From Lucifuga dentata (taxonomy: Eukaryota > Chordata > Actinopteri > Ophidiiformes > Bythitidae): a stretch of 64,000 nucleotides of DNA. The stretch covers positions 54,272 to 118,271 of the forward strand of contig VXCM01001345.1 in NCBI GenBank assembly GCA_014773175.1. Direction: 5' to 3'. This document shows positions 36,857-50,200 of this stretch, in pieces. The notes below the pieces were generated by a model, which saw only the letters and a program-made list of their open reading frames with translations, did no database searches and had not been told where the DNA came from. A program made the translations under genes and the position numbers. Every line of letters begins with the position of its first letter. Positions within the stretch are counted from its first letter, which is position 1.

Positions 36857-36913
36857 CACATACAAATGCTCCTATTCATACACAAAGTGCCTGAATAGGG
36901 GCATTTGTATGTG
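36857..36913. repeat. Hairpin, 22-bp arms with one mismatch, 13-nt loop
   Basis: Arms 36857-36878 and 36892-36913 pair at 21 of 22 positions, and the mismatch is a possible G-U pair in RNA (inner part CAAATGCTCCTATTCA / TGAATAGGGGCATTTG). Total length is 57 nt. The size recalls a short miRNA precursor, but the stem stops at 22 bp, which is shorter than usual. Confidence 0.8.
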
Positions 36914-37439
36914 AGTGTGGTTGCCTGTGTGCGCCTCACTTTTCTCACTATGTACTTGAGTGGAAGTGTTGTGTTAACTGGCAGCAGCCTCTTGGTGGGC
37001 GGTCTATTTTTATCCCCAGACTTACCTGATTGCCATGTATAGTCACAGAGAATGATAAATTCACCCTTACTGGAACGTATTCAGTCTTCACCAGGATCAT
37101 ACACAAGGGAGCTCCTGCTCCAAATTTAACACAAAAATACACTCTCTCACACAAAGGCACAGACACATACACCATAAACAGCAACGTTATTTTTCTCAAT
37201 ATCAGTGTGATTCTTCTTTCTGTGTTTATCTGTCTTATTCACATGTTTATCGGAATCTGAGTGCTTCCTCAGAGATGCAAGGATTTGTATACAAAAACAA
37301 CCCATTTTTCCCTGAAAGTTCCCTGAAAGTGGAAACATAATATAATATATTTTTTTTCCATTCCAGTAACATTTGCACAGCACATTCCCTTTTGGCTCTT
37401 TCCTCAAATTCCTGGAGCATTTCAAAACCCTAACCACTG

Positions 37440-39130
37440 ACAGCTGATCTGTTGTTTCTATGGGGTGAATGGTGAAATGCAGTCATGGTTTGGAAAGATG
37501 GCTGTTTAACAGAGCCAGAGGGATCATTAGTTGCTTGTCAATGACAAGACTATGGGTTTTCCAGTGGTGCTGAAGTGAGCACACACACACGCACACAGTT
37601 TGACAGTCAACTCACTAAAGATTTCAGAATCCGTCACTACGTAACCCACTGTAATTAAACTTAATCAAATCAACAAAAAAAGCAGACTCAAGACCATGTT
37701 TTTTTGCACATTTAAACATACTGGGTGATTGTAATCATTTAGTTTAGTCAATACAAGCCATCCCTAAGAAATCATTTTCCTGTAGGATGTTGAAATAATC
37801 GTGAACATCGTCAAAACCTAATGACACTTTGCCATGTACATGGGGCAAACAATAAGATCTACTTCTGAAAGAGTTCAAGAGGCTACTGCGAAGCCACAAG
37901 ACCGGTACAAGCGGAGACACTCAGCAAAGATATTAGTGTGATTGTGGTCTCAGGAGAAGGACTTGGCAAAGAGGTTGGCATGCGATGTGATAAGTGTGTG
38001 GGTGATGTATATTTAGACGTTTTATTGATTAATCTACTCTTGGTCAATGCTAAGAAAATGGATGGAGTGCTGAATACTGACCTCATCAAAAGATTTTTGT
38101 GGGCTGTGATGTCACTGTTGCCCTTTTTGGCTTTGTGTGTGTCTGATTAGTCTGGTTGTGTGATGGGAGGCCATGGACTTTAGAGCAGCTGTGACTGGTT
38201 TGATCTCTGACCTCTGAATATCCCAGGGAACTAAATTTGCTCCTACAAAGTTGTATCCATGTAGCCCATTAATAGTGCTTTTCTGGCATTGGAAACTAAA
38301 CTTTCACCTTCTGCTCACATTCTTTCTCACATCATTGTGTAGAATTCCATCAGTAATGAAACCATGCAGCACTGGAGCAGTCCATTTACGATGAGGATCG
38401 GTTCATTTGCAATGGCGCATGTTCAAAAACTCTCCGTATTTGGCTCAGCATTTAGTGTACTGCACCATAGCTCAGTCCCAAAAACTGGAACTAGTTAAAT
38501 ACACTCAAACCACAGACGCTATACATACTACCCATCATTCATAGCTCCCAGCCATGGGTAACACTTCCATTTCACAAGTAAGCCAATTAAAAGCCGCTGA
38601 CATTCAGGTGTGGGAGACAGAGTGACATTAAAACTAATTCCTGCTAAAACCCACTGACATTACAGCAGCAATCGACCAACTCACACACGGACATCCACTG
38701 ACCACCTTTAAGCTACTGGGTCCTTCTTCAAAGAATGTAACTCAGTGCAGGAAAATGCTTGGGGGAAGTTTATGGCTGCAAGCAGCCCTTCAAATGTCAT
38801 TAGCTATTATTCCCTGTGCATTTAGCGGTTGAGATGATCGTATACTGTACAGGATAGCTGCAGGATTGACAAGGACCATTGGCTCTTTCTAGCCATGATC
38901 AGAATTAAAATCACCCTTATCGCTGAACACATTAACATGATAGATGCATTTGTGATGCATGTGTTTAGCACTTTACGCATACAGAATGCAGGCCTGAAAC
39001 TTCCATATTTAGGTTACTTTATTGCGTTGTTTTTATGAGCAAAAGGAATTGTGCATTGGTGCTATAATGATGAGAATATGTGTACTATTCAAAATAGATG
39101 GCTTAAGAAATAAGAGGAGTCCCCCTCACC
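37440..39130. other. Intron stretch with nothing recognised
   Basis: Plain intron sequence without a recognised element, RNA gene or exon. Confidence 0.55.
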
Positions 39131-39131
39131 T

Positions 39132-39281
39132 AGGCTGGGCCATGTAGCCTAAAAATAAACTCTTGATTTTTTTCACACCTATGGATAATTCTAGATTTTA
39201 ATCTCAATTTGTCTTGTTTTTCTCCAAACTAAATAACTAAAAAAACAAAAACAAAAAAAAAAAAAAAAAAAAAACGCGGAN

Positions 39282-39323
<42 letters not shown>

Positions 39324-39989
39324 TGCAAAATGTAAAGGTTTTTACAGGAATTTATAGGTTCTTTGTGAGGAACACCAGCCTGTCTGCTGCCTCTGGCTTG
39401 AGGCTCTGTGGCATGTTACAATATTCCACCGTACTGAAGACCCTCTTATCATATGCAATGACACTGGAAAATGATGCAGCTAACGTTATTTGCTTTTTCA
39501 CTGGCACTATGCAAATACAGCATCTGCATCTGGCAGTGCCACATTGCTGCCACTCAGCTGCATGCTTCTAATGCAGCTGCTGAAATGCATTTGTAGCGCT
39601 GCTACTTTTAGTAACTACGGCTCCTACAAACTTTAAATACCACATTGGTTTACTCAGTGTTGTGAAGCATAAAACCAAATCACTGAAGTGACATTGCCTT
39701 TTTTAGGAATTAGATCTTCTTCAGTCAAAATATTTGAAGTTATCTTGACAGTATGTCTGACCTGCTGAAAGCTTCACGGGCGTGGTATCAAAGATCGTGA
39801 TGGTAAGTTTAATACACAAAACGGGCTTGTTTGATGGAGAGCGACCTCTTGCCGCTTTTCCCCCATTAAAAATTGTTAGATATTAGTTCTTTTAAAAAAT
39901 CTCAATTTGGCGATTCAGCCATTTTACACATCGTGTCAAAACATAAAATCAAATTAATCGACTAAATCGATTTATCACCTAGCCCAACT
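39132..39989. mobile_element. Teleost 'GCTGGGC..' inverted-repeat DNA element
   Basis: The left end AGGCTGGGCCATGTAGCC is followed by TAAAAATAAACTCTTGATTT; the right end, read inverted, is TTGGGCTAGGTGATAAATCG. Both resemble a common fish repeat with GGGCTGGGCGATATGG-type ends and a TCGATTTAAT-rich interior. It includes poly(A) runs around N at 39281, so its length is unreliable. The short plus-strand ORF inside shows no transposase motif that I can recognise. Confidence 0.6.
39245..39320. repeat. Poly(A) runs around a single N
   Basis: Two A runs separated by CGCGG and N at 39281. The only A-type homopolymer join in the window; the CGCGG interruption is odd for a natural tract. Confidence 0.85.
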
Positions 39990-40580
39990 CTCACCTTCTT
40001 TTCTATTCTGGTTCTTGCTCTCCTGCACATGCAGATGTTGTTCCCACCCTTCTGTGCATTAGAGTGGCATATGAGCTGGCTCATGATAAAGGACATCTCA
40101 GGGAGGAAGGACATTGGAGTTTGAAGGTTGTACAATGGGCTGTAGCACATTGCTTAGGGCAGCATTACTCTTGTACTCAAAAGTGTATGTGCATGTGTGT
40201 TTGTGATTGTGCTAGGTATGCATAATGTTAGTCGTGTGTATGTGAGTGCATGTACTGCACGTGTGTATATGTGCTTGCACAAATGCACTATTAGTTATGC
40301 ATGCTCTATGCACCAGTAAGTATATAAGAGAAGAGGGCATTCTTTATATATGCTGGAGGTGTGGTTGCTCCCAAAGACCTGACTCCAGGCTAAACTGTTC
40401 TGCTCATTAAACCGTACAGGAGTCTAGTTCTTCTTCCTCAGCAATCTCGCACAGAGACTCTTCATCAGCATACGATAAAGCCCGGTCGCCCTGTTTCTTC
40501 TGTTTACCCACTGAATGAACATCTGCATTAGGAAGTCCAGCACATCCACTCTAATGTGCTTGTGAACACGTACTGTAAGG

Positions 40581-40582
<2 letters not shown>

Positions 40583-40619
<37 letters not shown>
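40583..40619. repeat. (CA)n microsatellite
   Basis: About 18 CA units. Confidence 0.9.
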
Positions 40620-40625
<6 letters not shown>

Positions 40626-40994
40626 ATCAATGGTGACAGATCTCAGGTAAAATGAAATTTTCTGCCTTTCTGACTGACCTCTTCTTGCAGCCCCCTATTA
40701 GCCTGACTTCTCATCCACAGCTACGTGTCATATCACATCACTGGAAGGCAGCACTAATAGAAATATTATTATGGGGAAGATGAGAGAGAAAACCTTTTTT
40801 TTTTTTTTTTTTTNTTTTTTTTTTTTTTTTGTTCGATCTCTTGCTTTTTTTTCCCCTCAGCAAGCAGATTAGTACCTAATCCACCAGGGATAAGGGGAGA
40901 TAAATTGCTCTTGATTGGCTACACTGGCATAAATAAACACAGGTCTATTTCAAATGGATCTATGGAGCAGAAACAAGTTCTAGTAAGTCAATTA

Positions 40995-41022
40995 GTCCCA
41001 TGTTTACACTTAAACATGGGAC
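40995..41022. repeat. Perfect hairpin, 12-bp arms, 4-nt loop
   Basis: Arms GTCCCATGTTTA and TAAACATGGGAC surround CACT. Confidence 0.85.
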
Positions 41023-41024
41023 CT

Positions 41025-43265
41025 ACTTAATTTGCATTAAATAATTGAATTCAGCCAATTGGATCATATTATTTCAAATGCAGTTCTGTTTGTTTTTCAG
41101 GATTTATCTCAATGCAATATTTTAAAGCACCAAAATGAAGCATTAAGATAAAAAGGAACTTTAATTGGAATGGGGTATTTCAACCTTTAATGCATTTTCT
41201 GATAAAATTCGTGGTTAAGGATGGACTTGCATGTAGCATGGAGGAAAAAAACAGAGATATCTGAACAGTTTCTTCCTCTTGACTCAGGGAACAACATTGT
41301 CATCATCCTGGCATCGGTCCAGCCATGCATGGTACAGGCATTATGAACTCTTGGATGAGCAAGCACCATACATAGGCAAAAAGTGTGTATTTGCAGAATG
41401 AGTGTTTGCGTTTATATACATGCGTGTGTGTGTTTTCTGTCAGATGGGAGACGTGAGATAGATAATGACGGGTGATGGAGCAGTGGAGGTGGTAGCAGTA
41501 ATCTCTCCCTTTAGGCTCCCAGCCCCCACCATTTCCTATGCAGTATTGACAGCAGGCGCGCAGGGATGGCGGTTCGGTTTTGCAATGCCCGCGTAGCTCA
41601 CAGCAGAGGTCGTTCTTAGGGGATGTCGTGTGAACAGTGGCACATTTGCTCTGCAGCAGGGTACAACATACAGCGCGACAAGTTGTCTTTGAACAGACTT
41701 CAGATCTTCTTTAAAGGCCCTCAGGTTAGCTAGTGGAATCTGCACTTTTCTTTTAATCATGCTTTAGGAATTTATGCCAGTCTTGATCATCATCATCATC
41801 ATTCTTTTTTTTTTTAATTAATCGTAGTAAATTCAGCAGACTTTCTACATAATATTTTTTAATGAATAAATTATGTCAAATTCATCCTTTTGATGGCACC
41901 TTTGTCCAGTGTTTAGGGGGCCAAAATGGGAGTTATTGCTATCAACCACATTGGTATCAGAGGTACCAATTTCTTTTAACCCTTTCATGCAAGATTTGCT
42001 TTATACACCACCTCGTTTTGAAACATTCTCACAATTCTTCCTATGGGAAACTGAATACAACAGTATTCTTTTACCTATTACTGTCTTGCAAACTGTACAG
42101 TAACAGTAATCTTACAAGTTTATTCCATAATACTCTGTGTGAGATGGAATGTGGCAGGCTGCACAATATGAAGTCTGATGCATGACAGATTGTGCAACGA
42201 ATGCCTGGTAGATTGTAGTGCAAGGGTAAGCAGGAAAAAAATAATGTAGGAAAAAATGCTTCATTGACTTTTCATCCATCTGCACCAGTTTGCAGATGTC
42301 ATAGTAGGAGTATATCATGAGGTTTTGATTCTAAATTTCTGATGCTGTCAGAATTTTGTCACAGAGTGTATTTGATTGCAAGAGCACTAAATTGTCCATA
42401 TCCGGATGGTCTCGTACTGCAACCTAGGCCCACCGTTTTGGATAAACAACCAAAGATTGTAGTCTGTAGGAGCCTTAAAGTAGCAGCCCCACTGTTTGGC
42501 AAGCCATATCTGACAGTAATCATAGGAAGGCAAGAACAGAGTCTTCTAGCCAGGTCAGAGGTTTAAAGTGGCAAACATGGTCTCAAGTCTGATTCTGTAA
42601 ACTTGTGGTGGCTGTTTCCCGTAGCGACAAAAAGTCAGACTGTCTAAAACCAAACCATCTCACTGTTTGTAAATGATCTGATCAGACAGAGAGATGGGAT
42701 GGTAATTTCCACCTAGCTTTATGAATCACTCCTCAAGATAATAATAGGTATGCCAGCATGGTGTACCCATGGAATATTCAGGTTCCTGTTACACTGAGGC
42801 CTCATCCTAGACTCAGTTTGTGCTCCAGTGCAGTTGTTTTCACATATTAGTGTTAGTCATCTTAGTCACTTGTCACTGATTACATGATTCAGATATATGC
42901 ACGTTTTTTTTTCTCAAAAATACTAGCCTAATGATGTCAAATCCAGCACATTGTTAGACACTTAAAGCTGGTTTTAAGACATGTCCTGACTCCTGAAAAA
43001 AATATTCCCTCTGCTTCACAGTGAAGTAGATTTCACAACGTTATGACACTCTCTTGTGAAAGATGTCAACTGGATGTGACTCAATGCAATATTTTTTTCA
43101 CATTGAGCAGCAAGATAGTGTCAAATTCAGCTGCCATCTTTGTTTTATTGAGGGAATAGCGTTGCAGCTTGTGGGAAAGGCTAAAAATCTACTTTACTGT
43201 CCAGTAGACAGATTAATTGTCATATCAGCTTGATAGTTGAGTCTTTTAGGACTCAGGAAATGTTT
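41025..43265. other. Intron stretch with nothing recognised
   Basis: No exon or RNA gene seen. A patch around 41880-42200 (AACCCTTTCATGCA) has the look of an old repeat but shows no ends I can define. Confidence 0.5.
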
Positions 43266-43270
43266 TTAAG

Positions 43271-43970
43271 GGCATTTTCACACCTAAGTCATTTTAAGAG
43301 TTTGTTTCTGACCCTGGAGCATTCCCCCCTTAAGTTTGGTATGTTGGGACACATGAATACATCAATCGAACTTGGGACTGACTGAGACCACCTCATCGAG
43401 GAACCATCCCTCCTCATTTCACTTGAACTGTGGAGCAGTCTGTTTGTGATGTGAACATGATGACGAGTCCCGAATCAACAACGAGGCAATCTATTGACTG
43501 ATATATGTAAAATTGGAGATTGCTGCAGTGGTTAACACTTAACTACAACTGCGGTAACTGTTCTACATGTGATGCTCATCAGATATGCCCTACTTAATTC
43601 CATTAACCACAGTGAACATAAAACAAACTTTACTGCCGTTAAACTTCACCTTCAATTCGACGTAGCAATTGAAATGGAGGAAGTGAAAGAGTCGTAACAT
43701 ATCAAACTTATCTAACACATCTTCAGATGGACATGTTTAAGGGTAGTATGTGGTTGTATGTGCTCAACATGTGCTCCATTCTCATGTTCAGCCAGCACGT
43801 GTGGGAAACTACACGTTGTCTTGAAGTCAAATTCAGCTTTCTGCTAAGTCTTCTGTTTTGATTTTGTTGCTCCTGCAGACATTTCTGACTAATGAACAGA
43901 GCGACTGTTCTCAGGTGACTTTTTTGTTGCTGTATTTTGGTTTGGTTGGACTTTTTCCTGTGTGAAACCA
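43271..43970. mobile_element. Teleost 'TTTTCACACC' DNA element, probable
   Basis: The left end GGCATTTTCACACCTAAGTC and the inverted right end TGGTTTCACACAGGAAAAAG share TTTCACAC. The inside has words seen in an abundant fish non-autonomous family (GATGTGAACATGATGACGAG; TTTTGGTTTGGTTGGACTTT). No ORF of note. Exact borders and target duplication could not be fixed. Confidence 0.5.
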
Positions 43971-44330
43971 ATCCAAACAACTGGTAAATTCATCATTGTA
44001 ACAATTTAGTTCATGATTTGGACAAAGGAACTGGACTACAGGTCTGAAAATGCCTGAATGGAGTGCTGGATATTCTAAAATTCACCCAGTATTTTTTTTT
44101 CCTTTAAGGGAAAATAGTGCTTAAGTCTGTGATTTACATTTAATTACTAAGACAAGAAAAGAGTGACAAAAATGTAACAACTATTACATTAGAGGCGCAA
44201 ACTGGAACAGCCTTATCCTGACATACAGCAGACAGTCATGAATCGCATTGTTTATATGTGTGTATGTGCATTCATGTGTGTGTTACTCCCTCTGTATTGT
44301 TTGACACATTTTGAAGTGCACATGGACACA

Positions 44331-44351
44331 AACACACACACACACACACAC
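44331..44351. repeat. (CA)n microsatellite
   Basis: About ten CA units. Confidence 0.85.
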
Positions 44352-44829
44352 GGTCACACCTGGTGGGCAAAAAACAAGAAAACATTCAATTTTGGTTTGA
44401 TAGAGTTGGTGTTGAAGACTGGAATCTAATTTGTCAGCACAACAGAGACAGAAGCTCACATAATAAGAGAAAAGTGTTTGAAATACAGCTGAGCTTCACT
44501 TTTATTTATTTGTTGTGTTGGTAAAAAATGGAAGAGAGAGAGAGAGAAGGATGAAAAAAAATGCTTTCTTTAGCGAGCGGACCGTTCTCAGTGGTGTGCA
44601 GCATAAACCTTTCACTGGTCAGAGGCTGTTTTTAACCTTTGTGTGGGATCCAAAATGCCAAAGAACTGAACGTCTTTCATTAATCTCAAGACAAAAGCTC
44701 CTTGCATCAGCACAACCTGCAGAGTGCCGGCAAAGTGAGAATCATATCCCAGACTTTTCGAGGCAAAATATTACACTGTGCTGCACACAGCCTACACTGC
44801 TTTCCTTGTGCACCTTGTTCTCTTTTTAA

Positions 44830-46090
44830 TTAGCAAGGAAATACTGCCCAAGGGCTGACACATAAGGGACAAAGCACTTAGCATGTCTGGCCATAACTAA
44901 CATTCTAAATTCTGCTTCCTAAAATAAATCCATTTATTGCTCTCTCCTGGGTATACTTTCTCATGCCTAAAAGGAGCATGATGTTGATTATAGCTTTAGT
45001 TGCCACATGCTGTAGACTACCCAAGCATAAGCTGTGTGGCCAAATTTAAATGAAAGAGCTGTGTGATGAATTTGCATAATACACACACAGAAGGATGCTT
45101 GAAGGGGCTTGAAGGTAGAGGCCGAGATAAACAACTGCTGTATCCATGAAGTAAAAATTAACTGCGCCCTCACCCCCCAACCTCCACCCCCTGCATCTAG
45201 ATGCTGTCATCTGTTAAATTTCTACCCCCTCAATGACACATCCTCAGATACACATGATATGCTCTCATCCTAATGTTTTATTCACTTGAAAGTTGAGGAC
45301 GGGGCATTTTATATTCTTTGTTTCTGCTCTTTTTACTTCTCTGTCTCCCTGTGGTGATGTCACAGGGGATCAACTCACACAGGCCAAGAGGCTTGTTTAT
45401 GATTCAGCTGGAGGGAAGCTGGAGCTGGTAGTTGTGTCCACAGGGCAGGCAGCATGCTGGCCACTTCCCCAGTTCCCTCACTTTACTATATGCAAACAGA
45501 AAGCTGAATGTCAGAGTTTTTAATGGGCCTCGTTCCTCTAAATTCATGCAAACTCAGTTTACATATCATTTTAGGCTGACATAAATCTTTATGACGTAAA
45601 TCCGGCGTCATTCTGAGGAACAAATTGTTTATTTAGATTGCTGGTAAATTACTGACCATAAAGTCATCAAAGAGAAGACTGAAAAAGTACAAACTTCTAA
45701 ATGATTGAATGCAGTCGTTCTCACACTGTTTGTTCCCTAACATCAAACCTCCCAGCATCCTTTTGGCCACAGAGGCTTCGGTTACACGGATCCATTTTTG
45801 TCCCTTCTGAATGAAATAAATCTGGCAATATTCATGGAAGAATTAACAAGAATTTTAAGTAAAATGATTGGTTAAGGTGTCTCCTTTACATGCTCTACAG
45901 TAAGCAATCAAAGTGTGGAAAAATTCAATCACTTCACACTATTTTGTTTGCTGCTGTGTTTTTCCTACCTCTCAGAAAGGTAATACAGAACACTCAGAGT
46001 GGAGTCTTCCCAACTGAACATCTTTAATTGAAGTGGGCAAGCATGTGGAGGAAGAGCACAGACATTTCCAAAACAGAATGCCATCAAAAA
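44830..46090. other. Intron stretch with nothing recognised
   Basis: Plain intron sequence; short ORFs only. Confidence 0.5.
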
Positions 46091-46091
46091 G

Positions 46092-46273
46092 AGTGTTTAC
46101 ATGACAATTTTAATCCTCTGTGAGATTATGAAAGCTTTAACCCACACAGAATTTCAAAGGATTGAAATTTCTTTTGCAATGCAATTTATTCTGTTCAAGT
46201 GTTTACATGAGACGTTTTTATTGTGATTGAGTCCTTAATCTAATTAAGGAGTAAAAGACTCCGTGTACACACT
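46092..46273. mobile_element. Possible small inverted-repeat element
   Basis: The left end AGTGTTTACATGACAATTTT and the inverted right end AGTGTGTACACGGAGTCTTT agree over most positions of about 24, including a following TTTTA.TCCT block. A second GTGTTTACATGAGAC occurs inside. Target duplication is not clear. Confidence 0.4.
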
Positions 46274-46279
46274 ACTATA

Positions 46280-47180
46280 ATTTGGTTTGTGTGAAGTGAG
46301 AGTCACTGATAGCCAATGAAAGTTAGAAAAAGTACTCAAATGACTTTGAGAAATAACATGGAATGTATTATTACAGCTATTTGTTTTGTTCTGAGTACTT
46401 CGTCATTCTGACGTTCTTCTACATTTTCCAAAGCCTCACGTTATTGTTTCCGGAGAATCCCTGTGGGATTCCGATTGGAAAGCAGCTCTTTAATGTGTTG
46501 GATTGCATGTCAGATTCTTAACAACCTGCTATTCTTCTCTCAGTTGATTAACAGCTGTAAAAAGTGAACAAGTGAGTTTAATAAGGCCTCTCACAGTGGG
46601 TAAACCACAACCTGTGCTAAGATTTAATTTAAAGCACGTTTAACCACAACACATGCTAATTGTGCACCAGGTTTCTCTATTGTTCTGGTGTTATTTGTCC
46701 ATTTTGTGACAGAATTTGGTGTCTAGGGAACTAACATATTACCGTCATTCAGTGGGACTTACTGTCTTCTTTTAATTGCTCTTTTAATTAACTTGTGTTT
46801 AGCCTTGGTCTTGTCAGAGGATGCCCAAGCATGCCATTTAGCACAGGGTAATGAGATTAACCTCTCGTTGACCAAGCAAATGTAGATTAAACATTATGGC
46901 CAAATGAAATGAGCTGGGCTTTATTTAGTCATGTGTACAGGCAGGCGGCAGGCGGCCGAGCCACAGCTCTTTCAGCAGAAACATAGCAAAAATGTCAAGG
47001 GGCTAGAGGGGAGTGTGTTTGGCATGAAGTCGTGAGTGTGGCCGACCAGCTGCATGGGAAGGAAACAGGAGCAGCCAGAGCTGGAAAATAGTACAAAATT
47101 CTCCCCCTCTGTCTTTCTATCTCAGGAGAGGCCATTGCGGACAGGCTGCTAATCAGTCAGTCACATTCACACAAGTGTTA
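46280..47180. other. Intron stretch with nothing recognised
   Basis: No repeat family or exon recognised. Confidence 0.5.
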
Positions 47181-47184
47181 AGCT

Positions 47185-47185
<1 letters not shown>

Positions 47186-47218
<33 letters not shown>
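47186..47218. repeat. (CA)n microsatellite
   Basis: About 16 CA units. Confidence 0.9.
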
Positions 47219-47221
<3 letters not shown>

Positions 47222-47224
47222 CAG

Positions 47225-50200
47225 CACCCAGACTCTCTTCTCTCTTAACTTTCAGAGGACACAAGCATTGTGCAACAGTGAAAACAGGAGGAAACAATAT
47301 GTAGCACATGTGGCTGTTTATTTTTTTCTCTTCTAGTTTTAGTCACTGAGAATTCATGTCCAAACTTTGCAATATGTCAAAACATTTACTGTAATGTCTG
47401 TGGACAGGAAAATGAAAATTGTGATACAGAAATTGGATTGTGTTTTCACTCTGCTGCTATGAGGCTGCATCGCTTTATTGCACATTCCACACTATGTTCA
47501 GCTAAGAATCTTCATAGGCTACATGATACTTCATTGGGCCATCAGTGCACTCAAAAAAAAAGAAAAAAAAAGAAAAGGAAAAAGAAGAAACTCATTTTTC
47601 AATGGGCATTATTAAACTGAGCAGGGTTCATTAAAATTATTTTAAGAAGGGTTCATAGCACCACAAAGGTCAAATAATACACATGAAAATGTTAATGAAA
47701 GGCATGTTAATACAACTACTGTACAGAATAACATAGAATAGTATGTCAAAAAGGAGACTCAAAACTTGTGCTTTTTCCTGTGATCATGCCACTGTATCAA
47801 ACTCATGATAGAAGTATTTCTTGCTGTTTGTCCTCTTTTCCTTTGGTAAGTCAGTTAAGCTGGTGTCCTACTTTATACCCCCTCAGCCTCTGTAGCCCCC
47901 AAAAAACACAATGGAAGGCAACAAAGTTTGCCTTGCTTTTAGGCAGAATCTCATTCTATTAAGTTAAAATTTAAATGGACTGTGGAATTACTTTGTCTGG
48001 GGAAATTTGGAAGTATCTACTAGGATAATGTGAGCCAATTGCAGAGATGTTAGCTGTGACCTTCGCCCTGTTTTCTCCCAGCCTGGAGCGTCACTGCAAG
48101 CAAACTTCGAGTGGAGTAACCAGACTTGGCACAGCTAGGGCTCCACCTCGTTTTAATCAGGCTTTGGGGAGTGAAATGTGGGCCTGGTGAACAGTCTGGA
48201 CTACAGTTCCATTCATCTGTTTTCATTCTCCTCTCCGCCCTCGGATGTGGCCGCGTGGGCATTCCTTTTCTCGACAATGGGGGGGGGATAAGTGGTGCAA
48301 GGGCAGCTCAATAGACAACCGTATTTGTTTGGTGCTGTGTATATGTGTGAGTTTGAATCTCTGATACAATAACCTGCAACGTTTTTATTGCATTTTTATT
48401 GTGATTTTAGTGTGAATGGGACTTCTCCTGACTGTGGTCACTTTAAGGAAATTGGAAAGGCATGATGCTTTTCAATGGTGCTGTTGTTCTTAAAAGGATA
48501 TTCAGCTCTAAAGGATGCAGTTTTACTCTATATTTTTGTGTAGAGGTTGGGTGGTCAGTGTGATGACACAATGATGGATTTGTCAGCTGATAAACATGTT
48601 TCTGTGCCAAACTAAGGCAGCTTTCCTTTTACTATCTCTAGCTATATCTGGGTATTGTGTGATGGGGTCAATGTTGCACATAAATGGATAGGACTGCTGA
48701 ATGGCAATATTGGATTTATTTAATTTGCAGAGGAGCTTGTGAAAATAAAACATGGGGGGAAGGACTGTGAAATTAGAAATACAGATTAGCTAAAATCCAT
48801 GCAACTGCTGTAGTGTGAAAGTTTGGATTTAGAAAATCAGCCATATAGTCATTTCACACTTATCTTGGCTGACTCTTGGCATGTTAATGTGCAACATTAT
48901 TTTTTATGTCAAATTAAATGCATTCCAATTCAATTCTGTAAGGGATATGTTACTCCTGATTAAATCCCTTTTGCACATAACCTATAATGTGTTACTGTGG
49001 TGCTTTTTTGCGTGTTCCACTTCACAGATGAGTACACTGCAAGTGTGCTAGCTTTATGCTTGTATATGTGTGTATGTGTACATGTGTGTGTAGCAGGTAA
49101 ATAAGTTAAGTGTCCTGCACAAATGGAATCATAAGGACAGATGGTAGGTTGCTCCATTAGCTCTCCTAAATGGGCCTAAGTGAAGCCTTTCCTGGAAGCC
49201 TTGCAGCCCCTGTTGACCTCCCTAGCCAGTGAGCAGCAACCGCTCTGCCTCCGTCAGCTGCCTAACACCTTTCACTTTACCGCTGCCAAAACAGACGTGA
49301 CATCTGCGCACCTCTGGGAAAATGGCAGTCATCGATGTGTCCTTTCCAGTCAGAGGCTAGAAAAGATAGGTTACCTCTTTGTCCTTTGCAGCAATGACAG
49401 CTGTAGCGAACTATCCTCTCACTTTTGTTTCATGTGTCCCTTTCGTGCTTACCCGATTAAGTGAAATGATATCTCTGATGCATGCCATAGGTCTGGCAAC
49501 AGTGGTAATAAGTCACTGATGTAGCATGCTAGTGCTGGGCGGATGGAGAGAGGGAGTTAGCGTCCCGTCTGTTTTCAATTAGCTGATGAAATGTACAACA
49601 TGGGAGCTGCTCTGTTGTATTCACTTTCTATACTCGAGTGGATCCAGCGAAGAAAATGATGTCTTTGCTGAGAAACACTTTTGCATCCTAACCCCGGGTG
49701 AACTCGGACTTTAGACAGTGACAAATACTCACAGTGGCCTAAATAATAGAATTAAATCTGTATATGCAGAGAACTGAGGAAGAGGAAAAGGGCAGCATCC
49801 AGAATTGTCAACTTTAAGCTCCCAAAATGTAGCGCTTCCATGTCTAGATTGGGACTATCTCACAGAGCTAAATGTAGCGCTAACGCTAGCCTTGTTTTTT
49901 CACCCTTTGTCTGTCACGTGCCATCAAACTTAACCATAGAGCCCGCTGAGGGTTTTATTGTCCTCCCACACATTGTTAAATGCTTCTTTGAAATACCACT
50001 GGAGTACTGAATTGCATTTAATAAAAGTCAGGGATGTAGTACTTGATAGTGCACAGTGCAGATAGTATTTGAAGTTTTCATCGGTCACACACTATTGTGA
50101 AGCATCCATCATTGGAGAGAGCCTGGGCGACCATGATACATTCCACTTCCTGTGGTCATACACACAGTCAGCTCTATTTTCAACCTTTTGGACATAAAAA

